Source of the DNA: Dokdonella_A sp035545255
GTDB lineage: Bacteria > Pseudomonadota > Gammaproteobacteria > Xanthomonadales > Rhodanobacteraceae
Assembly: GCA_035545255.1 (NCBI GenBank)
Contig: DASZYR010000168.1
Span: forward strand, 1-13,600
DNA: 13,600 nucleotides
Reading direction: 5' to 3'
The position numbers and the translations under genes are program-made. The notes below the pieces were generated by a model. That model saw only the letters and a list, made by a program, of their open reading frames with translations. It was not told the DNA's origin and ran no database searches. Positions 6,105-12,258 of the stretch are shown piece after piece (position 1 is the stretch's first letter; each line of letters begins with the position of its first letter).

Positions 6105-6199
6105 GACAGGAAGCGTTTCGCGGATCGATAGCAACGTCCATTCGGACAGCCACCGCTGCGTCGGCCTCGTGCCGGCGCTAACGAATAGGAATCCAGATC

Positions 6200-6649
6200 A
6201 TGGAACTCATCCTGCTCCAGAAAGTGAAGAACCTCGGCAACCTCGGCGACAAGGTCAAGGTGAAGCCGGGCTACGGCCGCAATTACCTCGTCCCGCAGGG
6301 CCGGGCCGTCGCGGCAACCGAGGCGAATCTCGCCGAGTTCGAGAAGCGCCGCGCCGAGTACGAGGCGAAGGCGAACCAGCAGCTCTCCGGCGCGGAAGGG
6401 CGCAAGGCGCAGCTCGAGAACGCCTCGATCACGATCAAGGCGAATGCGAGCCCCGAGGGCAAGCTGTTCGGCTCGGTCGGACCGCGCGACATCGCCGAGG
6501 CGTTCACGGCGACCGGACTCGCGATCGAGAAGAGCGAGGTCGTCATGGCCGAAGGTCCGCTTCGCCACGTCGGCGAGTTCGACGTGCAGATCCATCTGCA
6601 TGCGGACGTGAACACGACGGTCAAGGTCATCGTCGCCGCCGACGAGTAA
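6200..6649 (+). CDS. rplI: 50S ribosomal protein L9
   Basis: Large-subunit protein that binds 23S rRNA near the base of the L1 stalk, 149 residues exactly as in E. coli. The N-terminal RNA-binding domain is MELILLQKVKNLGNLGDKVKVKPGYGRNYLVPQGRAV. A long connecting helix follows (residues about 41-75, EANLAEFEKRRAEYEAKANQQLSGAEGRKAQLE), then the C-terminal domain with KLFGSVGPRDIAEAF and EFDVQIHLHADVNTTVKVIV. AGGA at 6187-6190, 9 bases before the ATG, is the likely ribosome-binding site. It is the last gene of the rpsF operon and is followed by a strong hairpin. Confidence 0.97.
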   Translation: MELILLQKVKNLGNLGDKVKVKPGYGRNYLVPQGRAVAATEANLAEFEKRRAEYEAKANQQLSGAEGRKAQLENASITIKANASPEGKLFGSVGPRDIAEAFTATGLAIEKSEVVMAEGPLRHVGEFDVQIHLHADVNTTVKVIVAADE

Positions 6650-6693
6650 GCGATCGCGACGAGCCGACGGACGCGGCCGGCTTCGCGTCGAAC

Positions 6694-6725
6694 GAGAACG
6701 GGCGCCTCAGGCGCCCGTTCTCATT
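6694..6725 (+). terminator. Intrinsic, probably bidirectional terminator after rplI
   Basis: GAGAACGGGCGCC (6694-6706), loop TCA, and GGCGCCCGTTCTC (6710-6722) form a perfect 13-bp stem, followed by ATTTC. The T-run is short, but stem strength and position between convergent genes fit a terminator working in both directions. The right arm overlaps the stop codon of the minus-strand gene (6721-6723). Confidence 0.75.
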
Positions 6726-6939
6726 TCGGCCGGTCGAATGGATTCTTGCCGAGAGCGCCGAGCACGATCATGACCGCGCCGATGCCGCCGCCGATGCCCG
6801 ATACCTGGCCGACCGTTTGCATCAGCGCCGCAGGATCGTTCGACGATCCCGCGATCGACGCCATGTAGAGAAAGAAGCCGACGGCGGCGCCGATCATGAC
6901 GGCGCCGACGACGATGAACCGTGTGTTCCGGGTACGCAT
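6721..6939 (-). CDS. Small two-helix membrane protein of unknown function, 72 aa
   Basis: MRTRNTRFIVVGAVMIGAAVGFFLYMASIAG begins with a short basic stretch and a transmembrane helix (about residues 8-28). A polar loop (SSNDPAALMQTVGQVSG) and a second Gly-rich helix (IGGGIGAVMIVLGALG) follow, ending in KNPFDRPK. GAGGA lies about 8 bases upstream of the ATG on the minus strand, a good ribosome-binding site. The family is not recognised. It converges on rplI, sharing the terminator hairpin, and is divergent from dnaB. Confidence 0.72.
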   Translation of the reverse strand: MRTRNTRFIVVGAVMIGAAVGFFLYMASIAGSSNDPAALMQTVGQVSGIGGGIGAVMIVLGALGKNPFDRPK

Positions 6940-7020
6940 CGTTTTTTCCTCGTGGTTCGACGGATACCCAATTCCGTGAAACGGCCGCGCAAGCGGACAT
7001 CGCGCCGGCAGCGGTTGCCT

Positions 7021-7104
7021 TTCCCCACAGGTTCGCCCGGATTGTGCACAGGCTTTTCAACAGCGCGCACCGGGTTGTCCACCGCGACGGCGGAGTTATC
7101 CACC
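7021..7104. promoter_or_regulatory. Cluster of DnaA-box-like 9-mers upstream of dnaB
   Basis: Five same-orientation 9-mers resemble the DnaA box TTATCCACA: TTCCCCACA (7021), TTGTGCACA (7042), TTTTCAACA (7054), TTGTCCACC (7075) and TTATCCACC (7096). Each differs from the consensus by one or two bases. The start-to-start spacings are 21, 12, 21 and 21 bp, close to whole helical turns. The array lies 85 bp upstream of the dnaB ATG, in the divergent gap. It may bind DnaA to regulate dnaB, or to titrate DnaA; both are inferences. Confidence 0.6.
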
Positions 7105-7149
7105 GCATATCCGCCGCGCTGTCCTATCGCAGGATCTGAGAGCGTGTCC

Positions 7150-7155
7150 TAGTAT
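7150..7155 (+). promoter_or_regulatory. Candidate -10 element for dnaB
   Basis: TAGTAT in the context CCTAGTAT is identical to the -10 context of the rpsF promoter (5146-5153). The -35 position 17 bp upstream (TCGCAG) is poor. The DnaA-box-like array lies just upstream, where an activator or repressor would act. Confidence 0.4.
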
Positions 7156-7188
7156 CACTGGCCCTGTCCCTTCCGCGGATTCCTGTCG

Positions 7189-8577
7189 ATGGCGGCCCTC
7201 TCCGAGCGCAAATCCTCATCCAATGTCGAGGCCCTGCGCGTCCCGCCGCATTCGATCGAGGCCGAGCAGGCCGTGCTCGGCGGGCTCATGCTTGCGCCGG
7301 ATTCGTGGGACAAGGTCGCCGACAAGCTCACCGAGCAGGATTTCTACCGGAAGGATCACCGCATCATCTATCGCGCGATCGGCGAGCTCTCCGAGAAGGG
7401 CATGCCGTACGACGCCGTCACGCTCGGCGAATGGTTCCAGTCGCAGAACCTCGCCGATCTCGTCGGCGGCGCGAGCTACGTGATCGAGCTCGCGAACGCG
7501 ACGCCGAGCGCGGCGAACATCGTCGCGTACGCCGACATTGTGCGCGAGAAGTCGGTGCTGCGGCAGCTCATCGACGCCGGCACCGACATCGCCGGCGATG
7601 CGTTCCAGCCCGAAGGCCGCTCGAGCCAGGAGCTGCTCGAAGTCGCCGAGCAGAAGGTCTTCCACATCGCCGAAGCCGGCGCGCGCGGCCGCAAGGGCTT
7701 CGTGACGATGCGCGCGGCGGTCAAGGACGCGTTCCAGATCCTGCACCAGCGCTACGAGAGCAAGGGTTCGGTGACGGGCCTCGCGACGGGATTCACCGAT
7801 CTCGACGAGATGACGGCCGGATTGCAGCCGTCCGATCTCATCATCGTCGCGGCGCGCCCGTCGATGGGCAAGACCGCGCTCGCGATCAATTTCGCCGAGT
7901 ACGCAGCGATCCAGAAGAAGAAGGCCGTCGCGGTTTTCTCGATGGAAATGTCGGCCTCGCAGCTCGCGTTGCGCCTGATCTCCTCGCTCGGCAGCATCAA
8001 TCAGCAGCACCTTCGCACCAGCGATCTCGCCGAGGAGGAATGGCCGCGCGTGACGAACGCGATCACGTTCCTCTCCGACGCGAAGATCTTCATCGACGAC
8101 ACGCCCGCGCTGTCGCCCGGCGAATTGCGCGCGCGTGCGAGGCGCCTGAAGCGCGAACACGATCTCGGGCTCATCATCATCGACTACCTGCAGCTGATGC
8201 AGGTGCCGGGAAACAAGGAGAACCGCGCCACCGAAATTTCGGAAATCTCGCGCAGCCTGAAGGCGCTCGCGAAAGAGCTCGACATTCCGGTCATCGCGAT
8301 CTCGCAGCTGAACCGCTCGCTCGAGCAGCGCACGGACAAGCGGCCGGTGATGGCCGACCTGCGCGAATCGGGCGCGATCGAGCAGGACGCCGACGTGATC
8401 CTTTTCATCTACCGCGACGAGTACTACAACCCGGACTCGAACGAAAAAGGCACCGCCGAGATCATCATCGGCAAGCAGCGCAACGGCCCGACCGGAACGA
8501 TACGGCTGACGTTCCTCGGTCAGTACACGAAGTTCGCGAATTACGCGTCGGACAGTTATGCGGGGAGCTTCGAGTGA
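7189..8577 (+). CDS. dnaB: Replicative DNA helicase DnaB
   Basis: Hexameric 5'-3' helicase that unwinds DNA at the replication fork and binds DnaG primase through its N-terminal domain. It has 462 residues (E. coli 471). The N-terminal domain starts at VPPHSIEAEQAVLGGLML (18-35) and a linker helix lies around 170-195. The RecA-like domain has Walker A ARPSMGKT (222-229), SMEMSASQL (251-259), Walker B LIIIDYLQLM (328-337), the DNA-loop/H4 region AISQLNRSLEQR and the arginine-finger region GKQRNGPTG (Arg431). The domain is continuous, with no intein. The ATG at 7189 gives a normal N-terminus. It follows the ribosomal operon in conserved order and may be controlled by the DnaA-box-like cluster upstream. 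Confidence 0.98.
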   Translation: MAALSERKSSSNVEALRVPPHSIEAEQAVLGGLMLAPDSWDKVADKLTEQDFYRKDHRIIYRAIGELSEKGMPYDAVTLGEWFQSQNLADLVGGASYVIELANATPSAANIVAYADIVREKSVLRQLIDAGTDIAGDAFQPEGRSSQELLEVAEQKVFHIAEAGARGRKGFVTMRAAVKDAFQILHQRYESKGSVTGLATGFTDLDEMTAGLQPSDLIIVAARPSMGKTALAINFAEYAAIQKKKAVAVFSMEMSASQLALRLISSLGSINQQHLRTSDLAEEEWPRVTNAITFLSDAKIFIDDTPALSPGELRARARRLKREHDLGLIIIDYLQLMQVPGNKENRATEISEISRSLKALAKELDIPVIAISQLNRSLEQRTDKRPVMADLRESGAIEQDADVILFIYRDEYYNPDSNEKGTAEIIIGKQRNGPTGTIRLTFLGQYTKFANYASDSYAGSFE

Positions 8578-8583
8578 CGCAGA

Positions 8584-8690
8584 GAATCGGGAACCGGGAA
8601 TCGGGAATCGCCGGACTTTGCGGGCGTTCGTCAGCAAGAACCGTCGTCGGCGCATGCTCCGACGATTCTCCATTCTCCATTCCCCATTCC
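8584..8690. repeat. Inverted pair of heptamer arrays (GAATCGG x4 / CCATTCY x4)
   Basis: Four tandem 7-mers, GAATCGG-GAACCGG-GAATCGG-GAATCGC (8584-8611), face four roughly inverted 7-mers, CGATTCT-CCATTCT-CCATTCC-CCATTCC (8663-8690), across a 51-bp spacer. The array starts 6 bases after the dnaB stop and ends 8 bases before the alr GTG, so it fills the whole gap. Similar GGGAATC/CCATTCCC tracts are familiar from Xanthomonadaceae intergenic DNA. Confidence 0.75.
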
Positions 8691-8698
8691 CCGCATCC

Positions 8699-9781
8699 GT
8701 GAGCCGCGCCACCGCCGCCACGATCCACCTCGGCGCGCTCCGCGACAACCTGCGTCGCGTGCGCGAGCTCGCACCGGGCGCGAAGGTCATGGCCGTCGTC
8801 AAGGCGGACGGCTACGGACACGGACTCGAGCGCGTCGCGCGAGCGCTCCAGGGCGCCGACGCGTTCGGCGTCGCGGGCATCGCCGATGGCCAGCGCCTTC
8901 GCGCGGCCGGAATCTCGCAGCGCATCGTGCTGCTCTCGGGCTTCGACGATCCGGCCGATCTCGCCGAGTTGCGCCGCCTCCGGCTCGAATCCGCGCTCCA
9001 CCACGATGCGCAGGTCGAATGGCTTGCCGCCGACGCGGATGCGCGTCCGCTGCGCGTGTGGCTCAAGATCGACACCGGCATGCATCGCCTCGGCTTCGCG
9101 CCGGATCGCGCGCGCGAGGTCCATGCGCGGCTGCGCTCGCTCGCAAGCGTCGATCGCGAGATCGGATTGATGACGCACTTCGCCAATTCCGACGTCTTCG
9201 ACGATCCGGAGACGGTCCATCAGGTCGAGCGTTTCGAGCGAGCGCTGTCCGGCGTCGAAGGCGAGCGCTCGCTCTCGAACTCGGCCGGCGTGCTCGGCTG
9301 GCCCGAAGCGCAAGCCGAATGGGTGCGCGCCGGCGGAGCGCTGTACGGCATCTCGGTCGTCGCCGGCAAGATCGGCGCCGATTTCGGCTTTCGTCCCGCG
9401 ATGACGCTCTCGACGCGCCTGATCGCGATCAACCGCGTACGCAAGGGCGAGCGCGTCGGCTACGCCGGCGCCTGGCAATGCCCCGAGGACATGAACGTCG
9501 GCGTCGCCGCAATCGGTTACGGCGACGGCTATCCGCGCCATGCGGGTGCCGGCACTCCGGTGCTCGTCAACGGCGCGCGCGCGAATCTCGTCGGACGCGT
9601 GTCAATGGATCTCGTCACGATCGATCTTCGCAACCATCCGGATGCAAAGATCGGCGATCCCGTCGTGCTCTGGGGCCGCGGGCTTCCGGTCGAGGAGATC
9701 GCGATGCATGCGGACACGATCGGCTACGAGCTGACGTGCGGCGTCACAAGGCGCGTACGGTTCGTCGAGGACGAAAGCTGA
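8699..9781 (+). CDS. alr: Alanine racemase
   Basis: PLP-dependent interconversion of L- and D-alanine, which supplies D-Ala for peptidoglycan. It has 360 residues, the normal length. The PLP-binding Lys35 is in AVVKADGYGHG, the catalytic Tyr255 is in ERVGYAGAW, and the other family motifs are LKIDTGMHRLGF, SNSAG, YGDGYPR and GRVSMD. I chose the GTG at 8699 because SRATAATIHLGALRDNLRRVR matches the usual N-terminus. The in-frame ATGs at 8654 and 8558 would place repeat sequence or dnaB in the protein. No Shine-Dalgarno is visible: the heptamer repeat reaches to 8 bases before the start. Whether it is alr or the catabolic dadX is not decided by sequence alone; the position after dnaB favours alr. 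Confidence 0.95.
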   Translation: MSRATAATIHLGALRDNLRRVRELAPGAKVMAVVKADGYGHGLERVARALQGADAFGVAGIADGQRLRAAGISQRIVLLSGFDDPADLAELRRLRLESALHHDAQVEWLAADADARPLRVWLKIDTGMHRLGFAPDRAREVHARLRSLASVDREIGLMTHFANSDVFDDPETVHQVERFERALSGVEGERSLSNSAGVLGWPEAQAEWVRAGGALYGISVVAGKIGADFGFRPAMTLSTRLIAINRVRKGERVGYAGAWQCPEDMNVGVAAIGYGDGYPRHAGAGTPVLVNGARANLVGRVSMDLVTIDLRNHPDAKIGDPVVLWGRGLPVEEIAMHADTIGYELTCGVTRRVRFVEDES

Positions 9782-9803
9782 CATGGCGACGCACCTGTCG
9801 TGC

Positions 9804-9825
9804 TAGACTTGGTCAACATTGGTCA
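9804..9825 (+). promoter_or_regulatory. Candidate promoter/operator of the toxin-antitoxin pair
   Basis: A -10-like TAGACT (9804-9809) is followed by two direct repeats of TTGGTCA (9809-9815 and 9819-9825), 10 bp apart, so on the same helix face. The antitoxin ATG is 13 bases further on. Antitoxins of this class usually bind their own promoter, so these repeats are a reasonable operator candidate. No good -35 is seen. Confidence 0.4.
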
Positions 9826-9837
9826 GGCAGGTTCGCC

Positions 9838-10080
9838 ATGCAACTCAATCTCTACGACGCGAAAACAAGGCTTTCCGAGCTCGTCGAGGCTGCGAGCCAG
9901 GGCGAGACGGTCGTGATCGCGAAGGCAGGTCGGCCGCTCGCGAAGCTCGGCCCCGTCGATGCGCCGCGCAAACGGGTCCGGCTCGGCCTCATGAAGGGCA
10001 AGATCAGGATCGGCAAGGACTTCGACGCGCCTTTGCCGGAATCGGTGCTGCGCGAGTTCGAGGGTGGCGACGCTTCGTGA
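9838..10080 (+). CDS. Type II antitoxin, Phd/YefM family
   Basis: An 80-residue antitoxin that would neutralise the adjacent PIN toxin and repress the shared promoter. The N-terminal DNA-binding fold reads LNLYDAKTRLSELVEAASQGETVVIAKAGRPLAKLGPV, the typical Phd/YefM pattern. The C-terminal toxin-binding arm MKGKIRIGKDFDAPLPESVLREFEG matches the (L/M)KGKIxIxxDFDxPLPxxVLxxFEG motif of antitoxins paired with VapC-like PIN proteins. Its stop overlaps the toxin GTG (GTGA), implying coupled translation. The pair interrupts the common alr-radA adjacency, which suggests later acquisition. Confidence 0.93.
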   Translation: MQLNLYDAKTRLSELVEAASQGETVVIAKAGRPLAKLGPVDAPRKRVRLGLMKGKIRIGKDFDAPLPESVLREFEGGDAS

Positions 10081-10454
10081 AGGTCCTGCTCGACACGCAT
10101 CTCGTCCTCTGGGCAATGCAGGATTCGAATTCGCTATCGGCGGCCGCGCGCAAACGGATCCGCGCAGCGGAAGTGGCATACGTCAGCGCGGCAAGCCTGT
10201 GGGAGATCGCGATCAAGGCTTCGCTAGGTAAGCTCACTGTCGACAGCGAAGCGCTAGAGGATCAGCTCGGGATCGCGGGCTTCGAGCCGCTGCCGATCAC
10301 GTGGCAGCACACGGTGCAGGTACGCAAGCTGCCGATGCATCATCGCGATCCATTCGATCGCATGCTGATCGCGCAGGCGGTCAGCGAGCCGTTGCGCCTG
10401 CTGACGCACGATGCGGCATTGCGCGCGTATTCGGATCTCGTGACGGTCGTCTGA
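10077..10454 (+). CDS. Type II toxin, PIN-domain ribonuclease (VapC-like)
   Basis: A 125-residue PIN-domain protein, predicted to be a Mg-dependent endoribonuclease that cuts RNA when free of antitoxin. The acidic catalytic residues are in place: Asp6 (VLLDTHLVLW), Glu43 (SLWEIAIK), Asp94 (HHRDPFDRMLIAQA) and Asp112 (LLTHDAAL). The module therefore looks intact. The GTG start at 10077 overlaps the antitoxin stop by 3 bases and gives the standard VKVLLDTH N-terminus. The radA ATG follows only 4 bases after the stop. Codon use contains a few rarer codons (for example CTA and GGT around 10226-10254), weakly suggesting foreign origin. Confidence 0.93.
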   Translation: MKVLLDTHLVLWAMQDSNSLSAAARKRIRAAEVAYVSAASLWEIAIKASLGKLTVDSEALEDQLGIAGFEPLPITWQHTVQVRKLPMHHRDPFDRMLIAQAVSEPLRLLTHDAALRAYSDLVTVV

Positions 10455-10458
10455 AGGC

Positions 10459-11832
10459 ATGGCTAAAGCCAAAACCGCCTACGTCTGCGCCGACTGCGGC
10501 GCCGAGCACTCGAAGTGGCAGGGCCAGTGCGTCGAATGCGGCGCGTGGAACACGCTGAGCGAGATCACCGTTCTGCCGGCGAAAGCGGCTGCGAATCCGC
10601 GCGGCAGTTACGCCGGCAACACGGACGCGGCGAAGGTCACGAAGCTCGCGACGGTCGCAGCCGAAGCCGAGCAGCGCGACGCGACCGGCATTGCCGAGCT
10701 CGATCGCGTGCTCGGCGGCGGGCTCGTCTCGGGTTCGGTCGTGCTGATCGGCGGCGATCCCGGCATCGGCAAGTCGACGCTTCTCTTGCAGATGCTCGGC
10801 GCGTTCGGCGCACGCGTGCGCGGGCTTTACGTCACCGGCGAGGAAAGCCTCGCGCAGGTCGCGGGCCGCGGGCAGCGGCTCGGGATCGCGCTCGACGGGC
10901 TCGAAGCGCTCGCGGAGACGTCGATCGAGCGCATCCTTGCCGAAGCGGCGAACGGCAAGCCCGACGTGCTCATCGTCGATTCGATCCAGACGATCTGGAC
11001 CGAGCAGCTCACCGCCGCGCCGGGTTCCGTGAGCCAGGTGCGCGAATCCGCAGCACGCCTCGTGCGTTTCGCGAAGGAAACCGGAACGAGCGTCTTCCTC
11101 GTCGGCCACGTCACGAAGGAAGGCGGCATCGCGGGCCCGCGCGTGCTGGAGCACATGGTCGACGCGGTGCTCTATTTCGAAGGCGAATCGGGCAGCCGCT
11201 TCCGCGTGCTGCGCGCGTTCAAGAACCGCTTCGGCGCGGTCAACGAGCTCGGCGTGTTCGCAATGGGCGACAAGGGTTTGCGCGAAGTGCCGAATCCGTC
11301 GGCGATCTTCCTTTCCGCGCACGCGCAGCCGACCGCGGGCAGCGCGGTCATGGTCACGCGCGAGGGCACGCGGCCGCTGCTCGTCGAGGTGCAGGCGCTC
11401 GTCGATCAGTCCTCGCTCGGCAATCCGCGTCGCGTCGCGCTTGGCCTCGAACAGAATCGTCTCGCGATGCTGCTCGCGGTCCTGCACCGCCACGGAGGCG
11501 CCGCCGTTTACGATCAGGACGTTTTCGTCAACGTCGTCGGCGGCATTCGCGTGCAGGAAACCGCGGCGGATTTGCCGGTGCTGCTCGCCGTGCTGTCGAG
11601 CTTTCGCGACCGGCCGCTTCCGGACAAGCTCGTCGCGTTCGGCGAAGTCGGCCTCTCGGGCGAAATCCGCCCGGTGCCGAACGGAGAAGAGCGTCTTCGC
11701 GAAGCCGCGACGCACGGTTTCACGCGCGCGATCGTGCCGAAGGCGAACGCGCCCAAGCGCGCGCAGATCGGCGATCTCAGCGTGATCGGCGTGGAGCGGC
11801 TTTCGGACGCGCTGAGCGCGGCGTCTTCGTAG
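10459..11832 (+). CDS. radA: DNA repair protein RadA (Sms)
   Basis: RecA-related ATPase/helicase that promotes branch migration and processing of recombination intermediates. It has 457 residues, the family length. The N-terminal zinc finger is Cys10-x2-Cys13...Cys24-x2-Cys27. Walker A GGDPGIGKST is at 98-107, Walker B LIVDS at 171-175, and the RadA-specific KNRFG at 255-259. A C-terminal Lon-protease-like domain contains VFVNVVGGIRVQETAADLPVLLAVLSSF and AFGEVGLSGEIRPV. GAAGG just before the ATG is too close to be an ideal ribosome-binding site, so translation may couple to the preceding toxin gene. The last 56 bp overlap the 3' end of the convergent DUF488 gene. Confidence 0.97.
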   Translation: MAKAKTAYVCADCGAEHSKWQGQCVECGAWNTLSEITVLPAKAAANPRGSYAGNTDAAKVTKLATVAAEAEQRDATGIAELDRVLGGGLVSGSVVLIGGDPGIGKSTLLLQMLGAFGARVRGLYVTGEESLAQVAGRGQRLGIALDGLEALAETSIERILAEAANGKPDVLIVDSIQTIWTEQLTAAPGSVSQVRESAARLVRFAKETGTSVFLVGHVTKEGGIAGPRVLEHMVDAVLYFEGESGSRFRVLRAFKNRFGAVNELGVFAMGDKGLREVPNPSAIFLSAHAQPTAGSAVMVTREGTRPLLVEVQALVDQSSLGNPRRVALGLEQNRLAMLLAVLHRHGGAAVYDQDVFVNVVGGIRVQETAADLPVLLAVLSSFRDRPLPDKLVAFGEVGLSGEIRPVPNGEERLREAATHGFTRAIVPKANAPKRAQIGDLSVIGVERLSDALSAASS

Positions 11833-12256
11833 CTTTATTCGCCGCGGTCTTCCTCGCGGCGGATTTTGCGGCCGCGACGGTCGTCTTCGCCGGTGCGCGA
11901 TTCCGCAAGCCGCGCTCGACGAAATCCTTCAGCACGATCGCATGCGTGTGCTCGGTATCCCGCTCGCTGAAGACGAACGTGACGTTCTTCTTTTCGGCGA
12001 CGAGATCGCGAACCTCGGCGACGGCGGCCGTGTCCTGCTTCAGCTCGGCCGTATAGCGGCGCCGGAATTCGTCCCACTTCGCCGGATCGTGGCCGAACCA
12101 CTGGCGAAGCGCGGTGCTCGGCGCCGAGCCCTTGAGCCACGCATCGACGTGTGCTTCGACCTTGCTGACACCGCGCGGCCAGAGCCGGTCGACGAGGATG
12201 CGGAATCCGTCGTCACGGGATGCCTTTTCGTAGACGCGCTTCAGCTTGATCGTCAT
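11777..12256 (-). CDS. DUF488 (YeaO-like) protein with a basic histone-H1-like tail
   Basis: Residues 1 to about 118 are a complete DUF488 domain of the YeaO type: IKLKRVYEKASRDDGFRILVDRLWPRGVSK, then LRQWFGHDPAKWDEFRRRY, then NVTFVFSERDTEHTHAIVLKDFVE. The biochemical role of this family is not established. The remaining 40 or so residues (AKTTVAAAKSAARKTAANKATKTPRSARPKAAPRRSR) are almost all Ala, Lys, Arg, Thr and Pro. This resembles histone H1-type or AlgP-type tails and suggests nucleic-acid binding. The tail runs 56 bp into the 3' end of convergent radA. The ATG at 12256 is 2 bases after the stop of the upstream ccsA-like gene, so the two form an operon. Confidence 0.88.
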   Translation of the reverse strand: MTIKLKRVYEKASRDDGFRILVDRLWPRGVSKVEAHVDAWLKGSAPSTALRQWFGHDPAKWDEFRRRYTAELKQDTAAVAEVRDLVAEKKNVTFVFSERDTEHTHAIVLKDFVERGLRNRAPAKTTVAAAKSAARKTAANKATKTPRSARPKAAPRRSR

Positions 12257-12258
12257 CG

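Noticed and set aside
6894..7103. 69-codon minus-strand frame with 7-residue periodicity (VDNP/VEKPVHNP)
   Set aside because: The periodicity reflects the 21-bp DnaA-box-like spacing, not a protein; it overlaps the start of the 72-aa gene and has no ribosome-binding site.
8558..8698. Possible N-terminal extension of alanine racemase from an upstream ATG
   Set aside because: It would overlap dnaB and translate the heptamer repeat; the family N-terminus starts at the GTG at 8699.
7216..8802. 528-codon minus-strand frame opposite dnaB
   Set aside because: Mirror frame of dnaB with an Arg/Asp/Glu-rich composition and no recognisable domain.
10381..11715. 444-codon minus-strand frame opposite radA
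   Set aside because: Shadow of radA; composition only, no motifs.
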